Shown here: positions 36,735-45,124 of the stretch, one piece after another
Position numbering within the stretch: the stretch's first letter is position 1
How the letters are laid out: each line of letters opens with the position of its first letter
Source: Flavobacterium sp. WV_118_3
Lineage (GTDB): Bacteria > Bacteroidota > Bacteroidia > Flavobacteriales > Flavobacteriaceae
Assembly: GCF_039778605.1 (NCBI RefSeq)
Contig: NZ_CP156060.1
Location: 293,501-357,500 of the forward strand
DNA: 64,000 nucleotides
Reading direction: 5' to 3'
The notes under the pieces: model-generated
Databases searched by the model: none
Seen by the model: the letters and a program-made list of their open reading frames with translations, nothing else
Told to the model about the DNA's origin: nothing
Translations under genes and position numbers: made by a program

Positions 36735-37699
36735 TAGATAATCCCTTCTTTTAAAATGTCGTGAATATGTATGATGCCGATATAGTGTCCTTCGTTTGCA
36801 ACAACCAGTTGCGTGATGGAATTGTTTTCCATGATGTTAAAAGCATCAACAACCATATCGGTAGTTTTGACCATTTTCGGGTTTTGAGTCATAATGTCTT
36901 TTGCGGTCAGATCGCCAAAAGAATCCCTGTTATTTAGCATTCTTCGGATGTCACCATCGGTGATAATACCCAGGATTTTACCGTTTTCGACTACAGCAGT
37001 TACCCCCAATCGTTTTTCGGAAATTTCCATAATCACGGTTTTGATGCCGGCATCCGGACGAACTACCGGTTTGTGCGTAGCATCCAGCATATCGCTTACG
37101 CGAAGCAGTAATTTTTTACCCAAGGCGCCACCGGGATGGTATTTGGCAAAATCCTCGCTTTTAAAATTGCGGAGTTCCATCAGGCATACGGCCAGCGCAT
37201 CACCTAAAACCAACTGTGCGGTCGTACTGTTGGTCGGTGCCAGATTATTCGGGCACGCTTCTGCTTCTACATAGGCGTTTAAAACATAATCGGATTCTTT
37301 TGCCAGAAAAGATGACGTACTGGCGGTCATTCCGATCAAAGGATTTCCGAAGCGTTTTAACAACGGAACCAGAACTTTTATTTCCGGGCTGTTTCCGCTT
37401 TTGGAAATGCAAATCACTACATCGCCGGGTTGTACCATTCCTAAATCGCCATGTATCGCTTCGGCGGCATGCAGGAACATCGATGGGGTGCCGGTGGAGT
37501 TTAGTGTTGCCACTATTTTGGTTGCGATAATCGCGCTTTTTCCGATGCCGGTTATTACCAGGCGTCCGCTGCTATTGTAGATCAGGTTTACGGCTTTTGC
37601 AAAATCGTCGTCCAGGTAGTTGATCAGATTTGCAATGCTCTCACTTTCAGATTGTATGGTTTTTCTGGCTGTAGCCAAAATGCTTTCGATAGTGCTCAA
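36734..37699 (-). CDS. kdsD: KpsF/GutQ-family D-arabinose-5-phosphate isomerase
   Basis: Converts ribulose-5-phosphate to arabinose-5-phosphate, the first step towards Kdo. It is 321 aa with an SIS domain (about 30-170: GRLVITGIGKSAIIATKI, STGTPSMFLHAAEAIHGDLG, ISKSGNSPEIK) and two CBS domains (about 205-260 and 270-321). Length and layout match KdsD. It begins a three-gene unit with tatC and an AhpD-like gene, with lptB beyond. The intergenic region to recQ carries divergent promoter candidates. Confidence 0.95.
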   Translation of the reverse strand: MSTIESILATARKTIQSESESIANLINYLDDDFAKAVNLIYNSSGRLVITGIGKSAIIATKIVATLNSTGTPSMFLHAAEAIHGDLGMVQPGDVVICISKSGNSPEIKVLVPLLKRFGNPLIGMTASTSSFLAKESDYVLNAYVEAEACPNNLAPTNSTTAQLVLGDALAVCLMELRNFKSEDFAKYHPGGALGKKLLLRVSDMLDATHKPVVRPDAGIKTVIMEISEKRLGVTAVVENGKILGIITDGDIRRMLNNRDSFGDLTAKDIMTQNPKMVKTTDMVVDAFNIMENNSITQLVVANEGHYIGIIHIHDILKEGII

Positions 37700-37718
37700 A
37701 TCAGAAGTTTTATAAAAT

Positions 37719-37748
37719 TTGTGTGTATGAAAGATTTTTGTATCTTTA
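37719..37748 (+). promoter_or_regulatory. candidate recQ promoter
   Basis: TTG at 37719-37721, a 19-bp spacer and TATCTTTA at 37741-37748. Only the last base departs from TAnnTTTG. The leader to ATG 37787 would be about 30 bases. Confidence 0.5.
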
Positions 37749-37755
37749 TATTCTG

Positions 37756-37763
37756 CAAATTTA
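37756..37763 (-). promoter_or_regulatory. candidate -7 element for kdsD
   Basis: The minus strand reads TAAATTTG here, 57 bp before the kdsD ATG. No TTG is found at the right distance upstream, so this is only half a match. It overlaps the region used by the divergent recQ promoter. Confidence 0.35.
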
Positions 37764-37786
37764 TGTAAAATACTGTATAATAAATA

Positions 37787-39982
37787 ATGAAACTAACCGA
37801 AATTGACTTGCACAAAGAGTTAAAAAAGTATTTTGGTTTTAACCAATTCAAAGGTTTACAGGAGGACGTTGTTCGAAGTATTATTACAGGTAATAACACT
37901 TTTGTTATCATGCCTACCGGTGGTGGAAAATCCCTATGTTACCAGTTGCCGGCATTGGTGTTAGAAGGAACTGCAATCGTCGTTTCACCGTTGATTGCCT
38001 TAATGAAGAATCAGGTCGATGCTATTCGAAGCTTGTCTTCTGAAGCGGGTGTTGCCCACGTTTTGAATTCTTCACTGACAAAAACAGAAATTAATCAGGT
38101 AAAAAAAGACATTACTTCCGGATTGACGAAGCTGCTGTATGTGGCCCCCGAATCGTTGACCAAAGAAGAATATGTCCACTTTTTACGGGAAGTGCCCTTG
38201 TCGTTTGTAGCTATTGATGAAGCCCACTGTATTTCCGAATGGGGACATGATTTCCGACCGGAATACCGCAATCTTCGCAATATTATCAAACAACTGGGCG
38301 ATGTGCCGGTGATCGGTTTAACCGCTACGGCAACTCCTAAAGTTCAGGAAGATATTCTAAAAAACCTGGACATGACTGATGCAAATACTTTTAAAGCATC
38401 TTTTAACCGTCCGAATCTGTTTTATGAAGTGCGTACCAAAACGAAAAATGTCGAATCCGATATCATTCGTTTTATCAAACAACATAAAGGAAAATCCGGG
38501 GTTATCTACTGTCTTAGCCGTAAAAAGGTTGAGGAAATTGCTCAGGTATTACAGGTAAACGGTGTCAGCGCTGTACCGTATCATGCCGGACTGGATGCCA
38601 AAACCAGAGCCAAACATCAGGATATGTTCCTGATGGAGGACGTGGAAGTCGTGGTGGCAACCATTGCTTTCGGTATGGGAATCGATAAGCCGGATGTGCG
38701 CTATGTGATCCATCACGATATTCCAAAGTCGCTTGAGAGTTACTATCAGGAAACCGGTAGAGCCGGACGTGACGGTGGTGAAGGGCATTGTGTTGCGTAT
38801 TACTCGTATAAAGATATTGAGAAACTCGAAAAATTCATGTCGGGAAAACCCGTAGCCGAACAGGAAATTGGTTTTGCGTTGTTACAGGAAGTTGTGGCCT
38901 ACGCCGAAACGTCGATGTCGCGTCGTAAATTCCTGTTGCATTATTTCGGAGAAGAATTCGACGAAGTAAACGGAGAAGGTGCCGATATGGACGACAATGT
39001 TCGCAATCCGAAAAAGAAAATCGAAGCACAGGATCAGGTGGTGACACTACTGGAAATCGTTCGCGATACCAAACAGTTGTACAAATCCAAAGAAATCATA
39101 TTTACGCTGATCGGTAAGATTAATGCAATAATTAAAGCGCATAAGACGGATGCACAGTTGTTTTTCGGAAAAGGTAAAGACTTTGAAGAAAAATACTGGA
39201 TGGCACTTATTCGTCAGGTTTTGGTCGACGGTCTTTTGTCGAAAGATATTGAAACCTACGGTGTTTTAAAACTAACGTCAAAAGGGGAGGATTTTATTCA
39301 AAATCCAAGTTCGTTTTTGATGTCGGAAGACCATGAATACAACGAGTCGGATGATGAAACCGTAGTGACTGCTTCCAAATCTTCGGGAACGGCAGATGAA
39401 ACCCTGATGGGAATGCTGAAAGACCTGCGTAAAAAAGTAGCTAAAAAAATAGGAGTACCGCCATTTGTGGTATTTCAGGATCCTTCGCTGGAAGATATGT
39501 CTTTAAAATATCCGATCAACCTGGATGAACTGAGTAATGTTCACGGTGTTGGTGAAGGGAAAGCTAAAAAATACGGAAAAGAATTCGTGGAACTGATCGC
39601 CCGTTATGTGGAAGACAATGATATCGTTCGTCCGGATGATCTTGTTGTAAAATCAACGGGAGCCAATTCGGCCTTAAAACTGTATATTATTCAGAATATC
39701 GACAGGAAATTGTCGCTAAATGATATTGCCGCATCAAAAGGGCTGGATATGGATGCATTGTTAAAGGAAATGGAGCAGATCGTATATTCCGGAACCAAAT
39801 TGAATATCAAATATTGGATCGACGATATTTTAGATGATGATCAACAAGAAGAGATTCACGATTATTTTATGGAATCCGAATCCGATAATATTAAGGATGC
39901 CTTAAAAGAATTCGACGGCGATTATGATACTGAAGAGTTGCGACTGATGCGAATTAAGTTTATCAGCGAGGTAGCCAATTAA
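37787..39982 (+). CDS. recQ: RecQ-family ATP-dependent DNA helicase
   Basis: 3'-5' superfamily 2 helicase for recombination and replication-fork repair. It is 731 aa with Walker A PTGGGKSL (43-50), DEAH box at 144-147 (AIDEAHCISEWGHDFRPEY), the helicase C domain with HHDIPKSLESYYQETGRAGRDG, an RQC region, an HRDC domain (about 530-610) and an acidic Asp/Glu-rich C-terminal tail. In the RQC zinc subdomain (SRRKFLLHYFGEEF ... GADMDDNVRNP) all four ligand cysteines of E. coli RecQ are missing. Substitution at all four positions suggests a zinc-free form, not a sequencing error. Confidence 0.95.
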   Translation: MKLTEIDLHKELKKYFGFNQFKGLQEDVVRSIITGNNTFVIMPTGGGKSLCYQLPALVLEGTAIVVSPLIALMKNQVDAIRSLSSEAGVAHVLNSSLTKTEINQVKKDITSGLTKLLYVAPESLTKEEYVHFLREVPLSFVAIDEAHCISEWGHDFRPEYRNLRNIIKQLGDVPVIGLTATATPKVQEDILKNLDMTDANTFKASFNRPNLFYEVRTKTKNVESDIIRFIKQHKGKSGVIYCLSRKKVEEIAQVLQVNGVSAVPYHAGLDAKTRAKHQDMFLMEDVEVVVATIAFGMGIDKPDVRYVIHHDIPKSLESYYQETGRAGRDGGEGHCVAYYSYKDIEKLEKFMSGKPVAEQEIGFALLQEVVAYAETSMSRRKFLLHYFGEEFDEVNGEGADMDDNVRNPKKKIEAQDQVVTLLEIVRDTKQLYKSKEIIFTLIGKINAIIKAHKTDAQLFFGKGKDFEEKYWMALIRQVLVDGLLSKDIETYGVLKLTSKGEDFIQNPSSFLMSEDHEYNESDDETVVTASKSSGTADETLMGMLKDLRKKVAKKIGVPPFVVFQDPSLEDMSLKYPINLDELSNVHGVGEGKAKKYGKEFVELIARYVEDNDIVRPDDLVVKSTGANSALKLYIIQNIDRKLSLNDIAASKGLDMDALLKEMEQIVYSGTKLNIKYWIDDILDDDQQEEIHDYFMESESDNIKDALKEFDGDYDTEELRLMRIKFISEVAN

Positions 39983-40003
39983 AAAAGAATATTTTTAGAT
40001 AGT

Positions 40004-40043
40004 ACACCTGACAGGTTTCCAAAACCTGTCAGGTGTTTTTTTA
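40004..40043. terminator. strong 15-bp hairpin terminator between recQ and the small minus-strand gene
   Basis: A perfect 15-bp stem (40004-40018 with 40022-40036, core CCTGACAGG / CCTGTCAGG, loop CCA) is followed by T7. It is convergent to recQ and the 79-aa gene. The length and perfection suggest a dispersed repeat reused as a terminator. Confidence 0.85.
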
Positions 40044-40062
40044 TGGGAAAGTGTTTTTGTCT

Positions 40063-40302
40063 TTATTCGGAATACAATTCGCCGCGGTGTGGTTTTAGTG
40101 CATCGCGAACCGGAATCATGTTTTCGTCGGTTACGACCATATAGGCAATGGCATACATTTCGTTAAGTATTTCAAACCCGGTAATGGATAATGGTAGTTT
40201 TTCCATTGCGATATATTCTTTTAAATGAATCTCGTGGTGTTCGGCCGTTTTGGCTGCAGCCGGTCCGCGAAAATCCCAAATCAGTTTTATTTGTCTGGAC
40301 AT
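40063..40302 (-). CDS. small conserved-looking protein of unknown function
   Basis: Protein of 79 aa with no family that I recognise. It starts SRQIKLIWDFRGPAA, then KTAEHHEIHLKEYIAME, and ends in a charged tail. There is no signal peptide, membrane helix or cysteine. The composition and a strong shared terminator 20 bp after its stop support a real gene. It is divergent from the FAD oxidoreductase gene. Confidence 0.7.
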   Translation of the reverse strand: MSRQIKLIWDFRGPAAAKTAEHHEIHLKEYIAMEKLPLSITGFEILNEMYAIAYMVVTDENMIPVRDALKPHRGELYSE

Positions 40303-40395
40303 TGTTTTTTATATTTAAACAACAAAATTACAAAGGATAATTTAGCTGTAAAACTGAAAAATGGATCGGGAGGAATCATTTCGGTTCCAAATCAC

Positions 40396-40403
40396 TATTT
40401 TTG
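40396..40403 (+). promoter_or_regulatory. candidate -7 element for the FAD oxidoreductase
   Basis: TATTTTTG matches TAnnTTTG 28 bp before ATG 40432. No TTG lies at the expected -33 distance. Confidence 0.4.
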
Positions 40404-40431
40404 CAGTCTGATTTAAAATCAAATCCATAAA

Positions 40432-41994
40432 ATGCCAAGAGAATTACAAATACAGGTTGCTCCGGATGTAGCAGCAAATCAGGAATTATTGCAGCAACAT
40501 ATTGCCAGGTTGGTACAGAGCAATGTTTCGGATATTCAGCATGTTTCGATACTGAAACGTTCTATCGATGCGCGTCAGCGTTCGGTAAAAATCAACCTGA
40601 AAGTAGCGGTGTATTTTACGGATGAAAAATTTACGGAAATCAAAATCGATTTGCCGGATTATAAAAATGTAACCAATACTCAGGAGGTAATTGTGATTGG
40701 CGCAGGTCCTGCCGGACTTTTTGCGGCTTTGCAATTAATCGAACTGGGATTGTGTCCGGTTCTTATTGAAAGAGGAAAAGATGTTCGCGGTAGGCGCAGG
40801 GATTTAAAAGCAATCAACCGGGATCATGTTGTAGATGAAGATTCCAATTATTGTTTTGGAGAAGGTGGTGCCGGAACCTATTCCGATGGAAAGTTGTATA
40901 CCCGTTCGAAAAAAAGAGGGGATGTAAACCGTATTCTGGAATTATTGGTGGCCTACGGTGCCTCGCCGGATATATTGGTGGAAGCGCATCCGCATATCGG
41001 AACCAATAAATTGCCGAAAATTATTCAGGACATACGGGAAAAGATCATTGAATGTGGTGGGAAAGTCTTGTTCGAAACCCGTGTTACCGATATCCTGGTT
41101 AAGAATAATGAAGTGTACGGTGTGGAAATTCATACCGGAGAACAACTGTTGGCGCAGAAGATCATCTTGGCTACCGGACATTCGGCTCGTGATATTTTTG
41201 AATTACTGGATCGGAAAAAAATCCTGATCGAAGCCAAACCGTTTGCGTTGGGCGTTCGTGCAGAGCATCCGCAATCCTTAATTGATAGTATTCAGTATTC
41301 CTGTGATTTTAGAGGTGAATTTTTGCCGCCGGCGCCATATTCGATCGTAAAGCAGGTAAATGGCCGTGGCATGTATTCTTTTTGTATGTGTCCGGGTGGT
41401 GTTATCGCGCCTTGTGCTACCAGTCCCGGCGAAGTGGTGACCAATGGATGGTCGCCTTCGAAAAGGGATCAGGAAACCGCAAATTCCGGTATTGTAGTCG
41501 AATTAAAACTGGAAGATTTTAAGCCGTTTGCTAAATTTGGTGCTCTGGCGGGAATGGAATTCCAAAAGGCAATCGAACAAAAAGCATGGCATCTGGCCGG
41601 AGAAACTCAAAAAGTGCCGGCACAACGTATGGTCGATTTTACACAACATAAAGTATCAACGTCTATTCCAAAAACATCTTATGTTCCGGGAACGACTTCT
41701 GTGGAATTAGGTCAGGTATTTCCGGGATTTTTAACGCAGATTATGCGCGAAGGTTTTGTTGACTTTGGAAAATCGATGAAAGGCTATCTGACAAATGAGG
41801 CGATTTTACATGCACCGGAAAGTCGTACTTCTTCACCGGTTCGTATTCCGCGTGATAACGAAAGTTTAGAACATTTACAAATTAAAGGACTTTATCCTTG
41901 TGGCGAAGGAGCCGGATATGCCGGTGGAATTATTTCTGCAGCCATCGATGGTGAAAAATGCGCCTTGAAGGTAGCAGAAAGTATAGCGCGATAA
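40432..41994 (+). CDS. NAD(P)/FAD-dependent oxidoreductase of the uncharacterised FAD-dehydrogenase family
   Basis: Protein of 520 aa. An N-terminal region (1-80) unlike the rest precedes the dinucleotide-binding motif VIVIGAGPAGLFAAL (GAGPAG at 90-95) and an acidic ribose-binding end (LIERGKDV). Further segments are CFGEGGAGTYSDGKLYTR, ILATGHSARDIFELL, SFCMCPGGVIAPCATSPGEVVTNG and a C-terminal GEGAGYAGGIISAAIDG FAD contact. This matches a widespread family of FAD-dependent dehydrogenases (COG2509-like) with no agreed substrate. It ends 3 bp before the convergent peptidase gene, with no terminator between them. Confidence 0.9.
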   Translation: MPRELQIQVAPDVAANQELLQQHIARLVQSNVSDIQHVSILKRSIDARQRSVKINLKVAVYFTDEKFTEIKIDLPDYKNVTNTQEVIVIGAGPAGLFAALQLIELGLCPVLIERGKDVRGRRRDLKAINRDHVVDEDSNYCFGEGGAGTYSDGKLYTRSKKRGDVNRILELLVAYGASPDILVEAHPHIGTNKLPKIIQDIREKIIECGGKVLFETRVTDILVKNNEVYGVEIHTGEQLLAQKIILATGHSARDIFELLDRKKILIEAKPFALGVRAEHPQSLIDSIQYSCDFRGEFLPPAPYSIVKQVNGRGMYSFCMCPGGVIAPCATSPGEVVTNGWSPSKRDQETANSGIVVELKLEDFKPFAKFGALAGMEFQKAIEQKAWHLAGETQKVPAQRMVDFTQHKVSTSIPKTSYVPGTTSVELGQVFPGFLTQIMREGFVDFGKSMKGYLTNEAILHAPESRTSSPVRIPRDNESLEHLQIKGLYPCGEGAGYAGGIISAAIDGEKCALKVAESIAR

Positions 41995-41997
41995 TTT

Positions 41998-42936
41998 TTA
42001 CTGCTTTTTAAGCCATAGTAAGGCTTTTGAAACGACCTGATCGGATGAAGCTTCCGCATCGGGAGTGATGCCGTTTTTATATAGCGTTTTGTTGCGATCG
42101 GCAAAATAACCCGTCGTGATTGAAATCGTAGCGCCATCCGAAAGTATATAGGTTTCGTTAAGGGTGGAAGCGCTATAGGTTGTGGTTCCAAAACTTCTGG
42201 TTTTTGGTCGTCCTTTAAATGCAACGGCAATTGCCTCGCCTGAATTTCGGGTAGTATCGTCGGTTAGTATAGCTACTGGAGGCGTGTTGTTCTTTAATTT
42301 ATAAAATTCGTGAAGATCTTCTACAAGCGTATTCCCGTAAAATATTTTTCCGTTTTCACTAATCCATGGCTCTTCATTGGTGTCGTTTATAAAATAACCA
42401 ACGGTTCCGTTGCCTAATATAGGTGCAATTGCAGCGAGCATCGGACTGATTGATCCGCTGTTGTTTCCTCTTATATCTATAATCCAGCCTTTTGTCGGGC
42501 GTTTGTCCTGTTCTATAATCTGTTGGATTATTTGCTGACGGTACATTTCAATCTCATCTTCGTCTTTCGGGCAATTGCCGAGATATAAATAACCAATGTC
42601 TTTTGGGATTGTGCCCGATGGTATTTTCGGGATTATTTCATTATCGGCATTTTCCGGTTGCGGTGTATTAAAGGAACTATGACGATCTTTTAATAATTGC
42701 AAGGCATACATAACCGATAGATGGGCTTCCTGTACGGTTGTTGCTTTTCCGGCATGCGCCAGTACATCGGTTCTGAATTTTGTCCAGTCGATGTGTTTCC
42801 GATTGACGGATTTGTTTTCCAGTAACGTGATCACTTCATTCAGATAGTTTTTTGCTTCCGGAGAAATGCTTTGTTCTTTCTCCCGGCAACCGGAAAATAA
42901 TGTGGCAATAAGTACTAAAATAAATAACGACCGCAT
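41998..42936 (-). CDS. S41-family peptidase lipoprotein
   Basis: Protein of 312 aa with lipoprotein signal MRSLFILVLIATLFSGC (lipobox Cys17). The tail-specific protease fold is visible from about residue 115: IGYLYLGNCP, GWIIDIRGNNSGSISPMLAAI, VAILTDDTTRNSGEAIAVAFKG (probable nucleophile Ser in NSGEA) and a final ITTGYFADRNKTLYKNGITPDAE. There is no PDZ domain, which places it with the short Bacteroidota S41 peptidases. Substrate unknown. Confidence 0.88.
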   Translation of the reverse strand: MRSLFILVLIATLFSGCREKEQSISPEAKNYLNEVITLLENKSVNRKHIDWTKFRTDVLAHAGKATTVQEAHLSVMYALQLLKDRHSSFNTPQPENADNEIIPKIPSGTIPKDIGYLYLGNCPKDEDEIEMYRQQIIQQIIEQDKRPTKGWIIDIRGNNSGSISPMLAAIAPILGNGTVGYFINDTNEEPWISENGKIFYGNTLVEDLHEFYKLKNNTPPVAILTDDTTRNSGEAIAVAFKGRPKTRSFGTTTYSASTLNETYILSDGATISITTGYFADRNKTLYKNGITPDAEASSDQVVSKALLWLKKQ

Positions 42937-43001
42937 GACAGGATTTTTAATTATCGGTAAAGATACTATAACTCGTATCGGGAATAACAGGCTTTAACGC
43001 T

Positions 43002-43481
43002 TTATTCAGATTGTTGCGGGTTGTCGATGGGATGGTGTAACGGGCGTTCCATTTGAACCAGATCAAAACCGATATCCCAATAGTCTTTTACGACAGCTTT
43101 GGTTTTAAAACCAAATTTCTGGTAAAATGGATAGACCAGTTGTGAGGTGCGTACAGATATCAGTTCGATTCCGTCGATGGCCTGGATTTGCTGAATTCGG
43201 AATCGGGTTAAAGCCGATCCCAATCCTTTGCCCTGACTATCGGGATGAAAAAGATCCCAGGATATTTTGGCTGTTTTGCGGTCTTCGGTCAAGTTAACGC
43301 CACCGGAACCCAATACAATGCTATCAACTTCAACTACAAAATAGTATTCCAGATGCCGGTCCAGATATTCTGCAAAATCGGCTTCTTCGCTCGGTGCAAA
43401 ATAATCGGGAATGTTTCGCTTTAAAAGGGCTATAAGTTGTGGTTTATCGCTATCCTGATAACGACGGATCTGAATATTCAT
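43002..43481 (-). CDS. GNAT-family N-acetyltransferase
   Basis: Protein of 159 aa with the acetyl-CoA-binding pattern: VVEVDSIVLGSGGVNL (beta4 region), DLFHPDSQGKGLGSALTRFRI (motif A, Q-x-x-G-x-G/A type) and LVYPFYQKFGFKTKAVV (motif B). N-terminal IQIRRYQDSDKPQLIALL is also typical. Substrate not predictable. It is divergent from idi. Confidence 0.9.
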   Translation of the reverse strand: MNIQIRRYQDSDKPQLIALLKRNIPDYFAPSEEADFAEYLDRHLEYYFVVEVDSIVLGSGGVNLTEDRKTAKISWDLFHPDSQGKGLGSALTRFRIQQIQAIDGIELISVRTSQLVYPFYQKFGFKTKAVVKDYWDIGFDLVQMERPLHHPIDNPQQSE

Positions 43482-43605
43482 TTGTTTTTAATTTGACGTT
43501 GTATAATGAAGGTACTCAAAAATACTGTTAAATTATCGGAAAATACAACTCTTTTTTTAGTACCGGCAACGGTGATTGAAAGCGATATAAACCGTTTCTT
43601 TTTTG

Positions 43606-43613
43606 TATTTTTG
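43606..43613 (+). promoter_or_regulatory. candidate -7 element for the idi-queD-bcp group
   Basis: TATTTTTG matches TAnnTTTG 17 bp before the idi ATG. The closest TTG upstream (43576-43578) is 27 bp away, too far for a standard -33. Confidence 0.35.
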
Positions 43614-43630
43614 GCAGGTAATCCGAAGCT

Positions 43631-44158
43631 ATGACAGAAGAGAAAGTAATATTAGTAAACGAAAAAGACGAACCCATAGGATTGATGCCGAAAATGGAAG
43701 CGCATGAAAAAGCGTTGTTGCATCGTGCCTTTTCGGTTTTTGTGCTGAACGATAAAAACGAAATCATGTTGCAGCAAAGAGCGCATCATAAATACCATTC
43801 GCCGTTATTATGGACCAATACCTGTTGCAGTCATCAACGGGAAGGGGAAAATAATGTCCAGGCCGGATCGCGTCGATTACAGGAAGAAATGGGGTTTACA
43901 ACCGAGTTAAAAGAGCTTTTTTCCTTTATCTATAAAGCGCCTTTTGATAATGGATTGACAGAACACGAACTGGATCACGTGATGATTGGGTATTATAATG
44001 AAGTACCGCAAATTAACCCGGACGAAGTGGAAAACTGGAAATGGATGACCATTGAGGCGGTTAAAGAAGATATGGAATTACATCCGGAAATCTATACGGT
44101 TTGGTTTAAAATCATCTTCGATAAGTTTTACCATTACCTGGAAGCACATAAAGTTTAA
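43631..44158 (+). CDS. idi: isopentenyl-diphosphate delta-isomerase, type I
   Basis: Interconverts IPP and DMAPP for isoprenoids, including the undecaprenyl carrier used by the polysaccharide locus. A Nudix-fold protein of 175 aa, with the catalytic Cys in TNTCCSHQREGE (C65), a RRLQEEMGF Nudix-like segment and the Glu-containing EVENWKWM. Intact length. It is followed closely by queD and bcp on the same strand. Confidence 0.95.
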   Translation: MTEEKVILVNEKDEPIGLMPKMEAHEKALLHRAFSVFVLNDKNEIMLQQRAHHKYHSPLLWTNTCCSHQREGENNVQAGSRRLQEEMGFTTELKELFSFIYKAPFDNGLTEHELDHVMIGYYNEVPQINPDEVENWKWMTIEAVKEDMELHPEIYTVWFKIIFDKFYHYLEAHKV

Positions 44159-44167
44159 AATAGAAAC

Positions 44168-44578
44168 ATGAGAGTAACTGTTAGCCGTAAAGCCCATTTT
44201 AATGCCGCCCACCGATTGTATCGTAAAGATTGGACCTTCGAAAAAAACCAGGCCGTTTTTGGAAAATGCAACAATCCCAATTACCACGGGCATAACTATG
44301 AACTTATTGTAAGTGTTACCGGTGAAATCGATCCGGAAACCGGTTATGTTATGGATCTTGGCGAATTGGCTGCTATTATTCAACGGGAAGTGGAAGAACG
44401 ATTGGATCATAAAAACCTGAATCTTGATGTGCCGGAATTTGAAAACCTGAATCCCACTGCCGAGCATATCGCTGTTGTGATATGGGATAAGCTCCGAAAA
44501 GAAATAGCAACCAATAAGGATTTAGAAGTGGTGCTTTATGAAACACCACGAAATTTTGTAACCTATAACGGAAAATAA
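44168..44578 (+). CDS. queD: 6-carboxy-5,6,7,8-tetrahydropterin synthase
   Basis: PTPS-family enzyme in queuosine precursor synthesis. The 136-aa protein has zinc ligands H15 (FNAAHRL) and H40/H42 (NYHGHNYE) and catalytic Cys34 (GKCNNPN), plus a VPEFENLNPTAEHIAVVIW segment. GKCNNPNYHGHNY also occurs in pterin-forming PTPS relatives, so a role in another pterin pathway is possible. It is 9 bp after idi and 1 bp before bcp. Confidence 0.9.
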   Translation: MRVTVSRKAHFNAAHRLYRKDWTFEKNQAVFGKCNNPNYHGHNYELIVSVTGEIDPETGYVMDLGELAAIIQREVEERLDHKNLNLDVPEFENLNPTAEHIAVVIWDKLRKEIATNKDLEVVLYETPRNFVTYNGK

Positions 44579-44579
44579 G

Positions 44580-45035
44580 ATGCGCATAAAAGTGGGCGAC
44601 CGTATTCCGGAATTTGAAACGACAGACGCTAATGGTGCTGTTTTTTCGATAAATACTCTTTTGGGTAAAAAACCACTGGTGATCTATTTTTATCCCAAAG
44701 ACGATACACCTGGTTGTACCAAAGAAGCCTGTGCTTTCCGGGATAGTTATGAAGATTTTTCCGATTTGGGAGCTGAAATAATCGGAATAAGCGGCGATAG
44801 TAGTACTTCGCATCAGAAATTTGCCAGTCGCTATAAACTCCCTTTTATTTTGTTGGCCGATAAAGGAAATGTAATCCGAAAACAATTTGGGGTTCCGACA
44901 AATTTGCTAGGGCTATTACCGGGACGGGTAACCTACATTGTAGACCGTGCCGGAATTGTTCGTTTGGTGTTTAATAGTATGAACGCAAGTCAGCATATGC
45001 CCAAAGCCCTTGAGGCGATCCGATCGATGGAATAA
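44580..45035 (+). CDS. bcp: thioredoxin-dependent peroxiredoxin (Bcp/PrxQ)
   Basis: Thiol peroxidase of 151 aa. The peroxidatic C46 and resolving C51 are in TPGCTKEACAFRD, the PrxQ spacing. The protein starts RIKVGDRIPEFETTDANG and contains GISGDSSTSHQKFASRYKLPF. It lies one base after queD, so it is cotranscribed with idi and queD. Confidence 0.95.
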   Translation: MRIKVGDRIPEFETTDANGAVFSINTLLGKKPLVIYFYPKDDTPGCTKEACAFRDSYEDFSDLGAEIIGISGDSSTSHQKFASRYKLPFILLADKGNVIRKQFGVPTNLLGLLPGRVTYIVDRAGIVRLVFNSMNASQHMPKALEAIRSME

Positions 45036-45124
45036 GTTTTAACGCAACTAATAAATGTTTGTGTTGGTTATTTACAAAACTTTTTTGCATTTTTGCTAAT
45101 CTAATAAAATGAATTAATAGATTT

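Noticed and set aside
44376..44885. 169-codon open frame on the minus strand
   Set aside because: It spans queD and bcp, both intact and recognised. The translation looks random.
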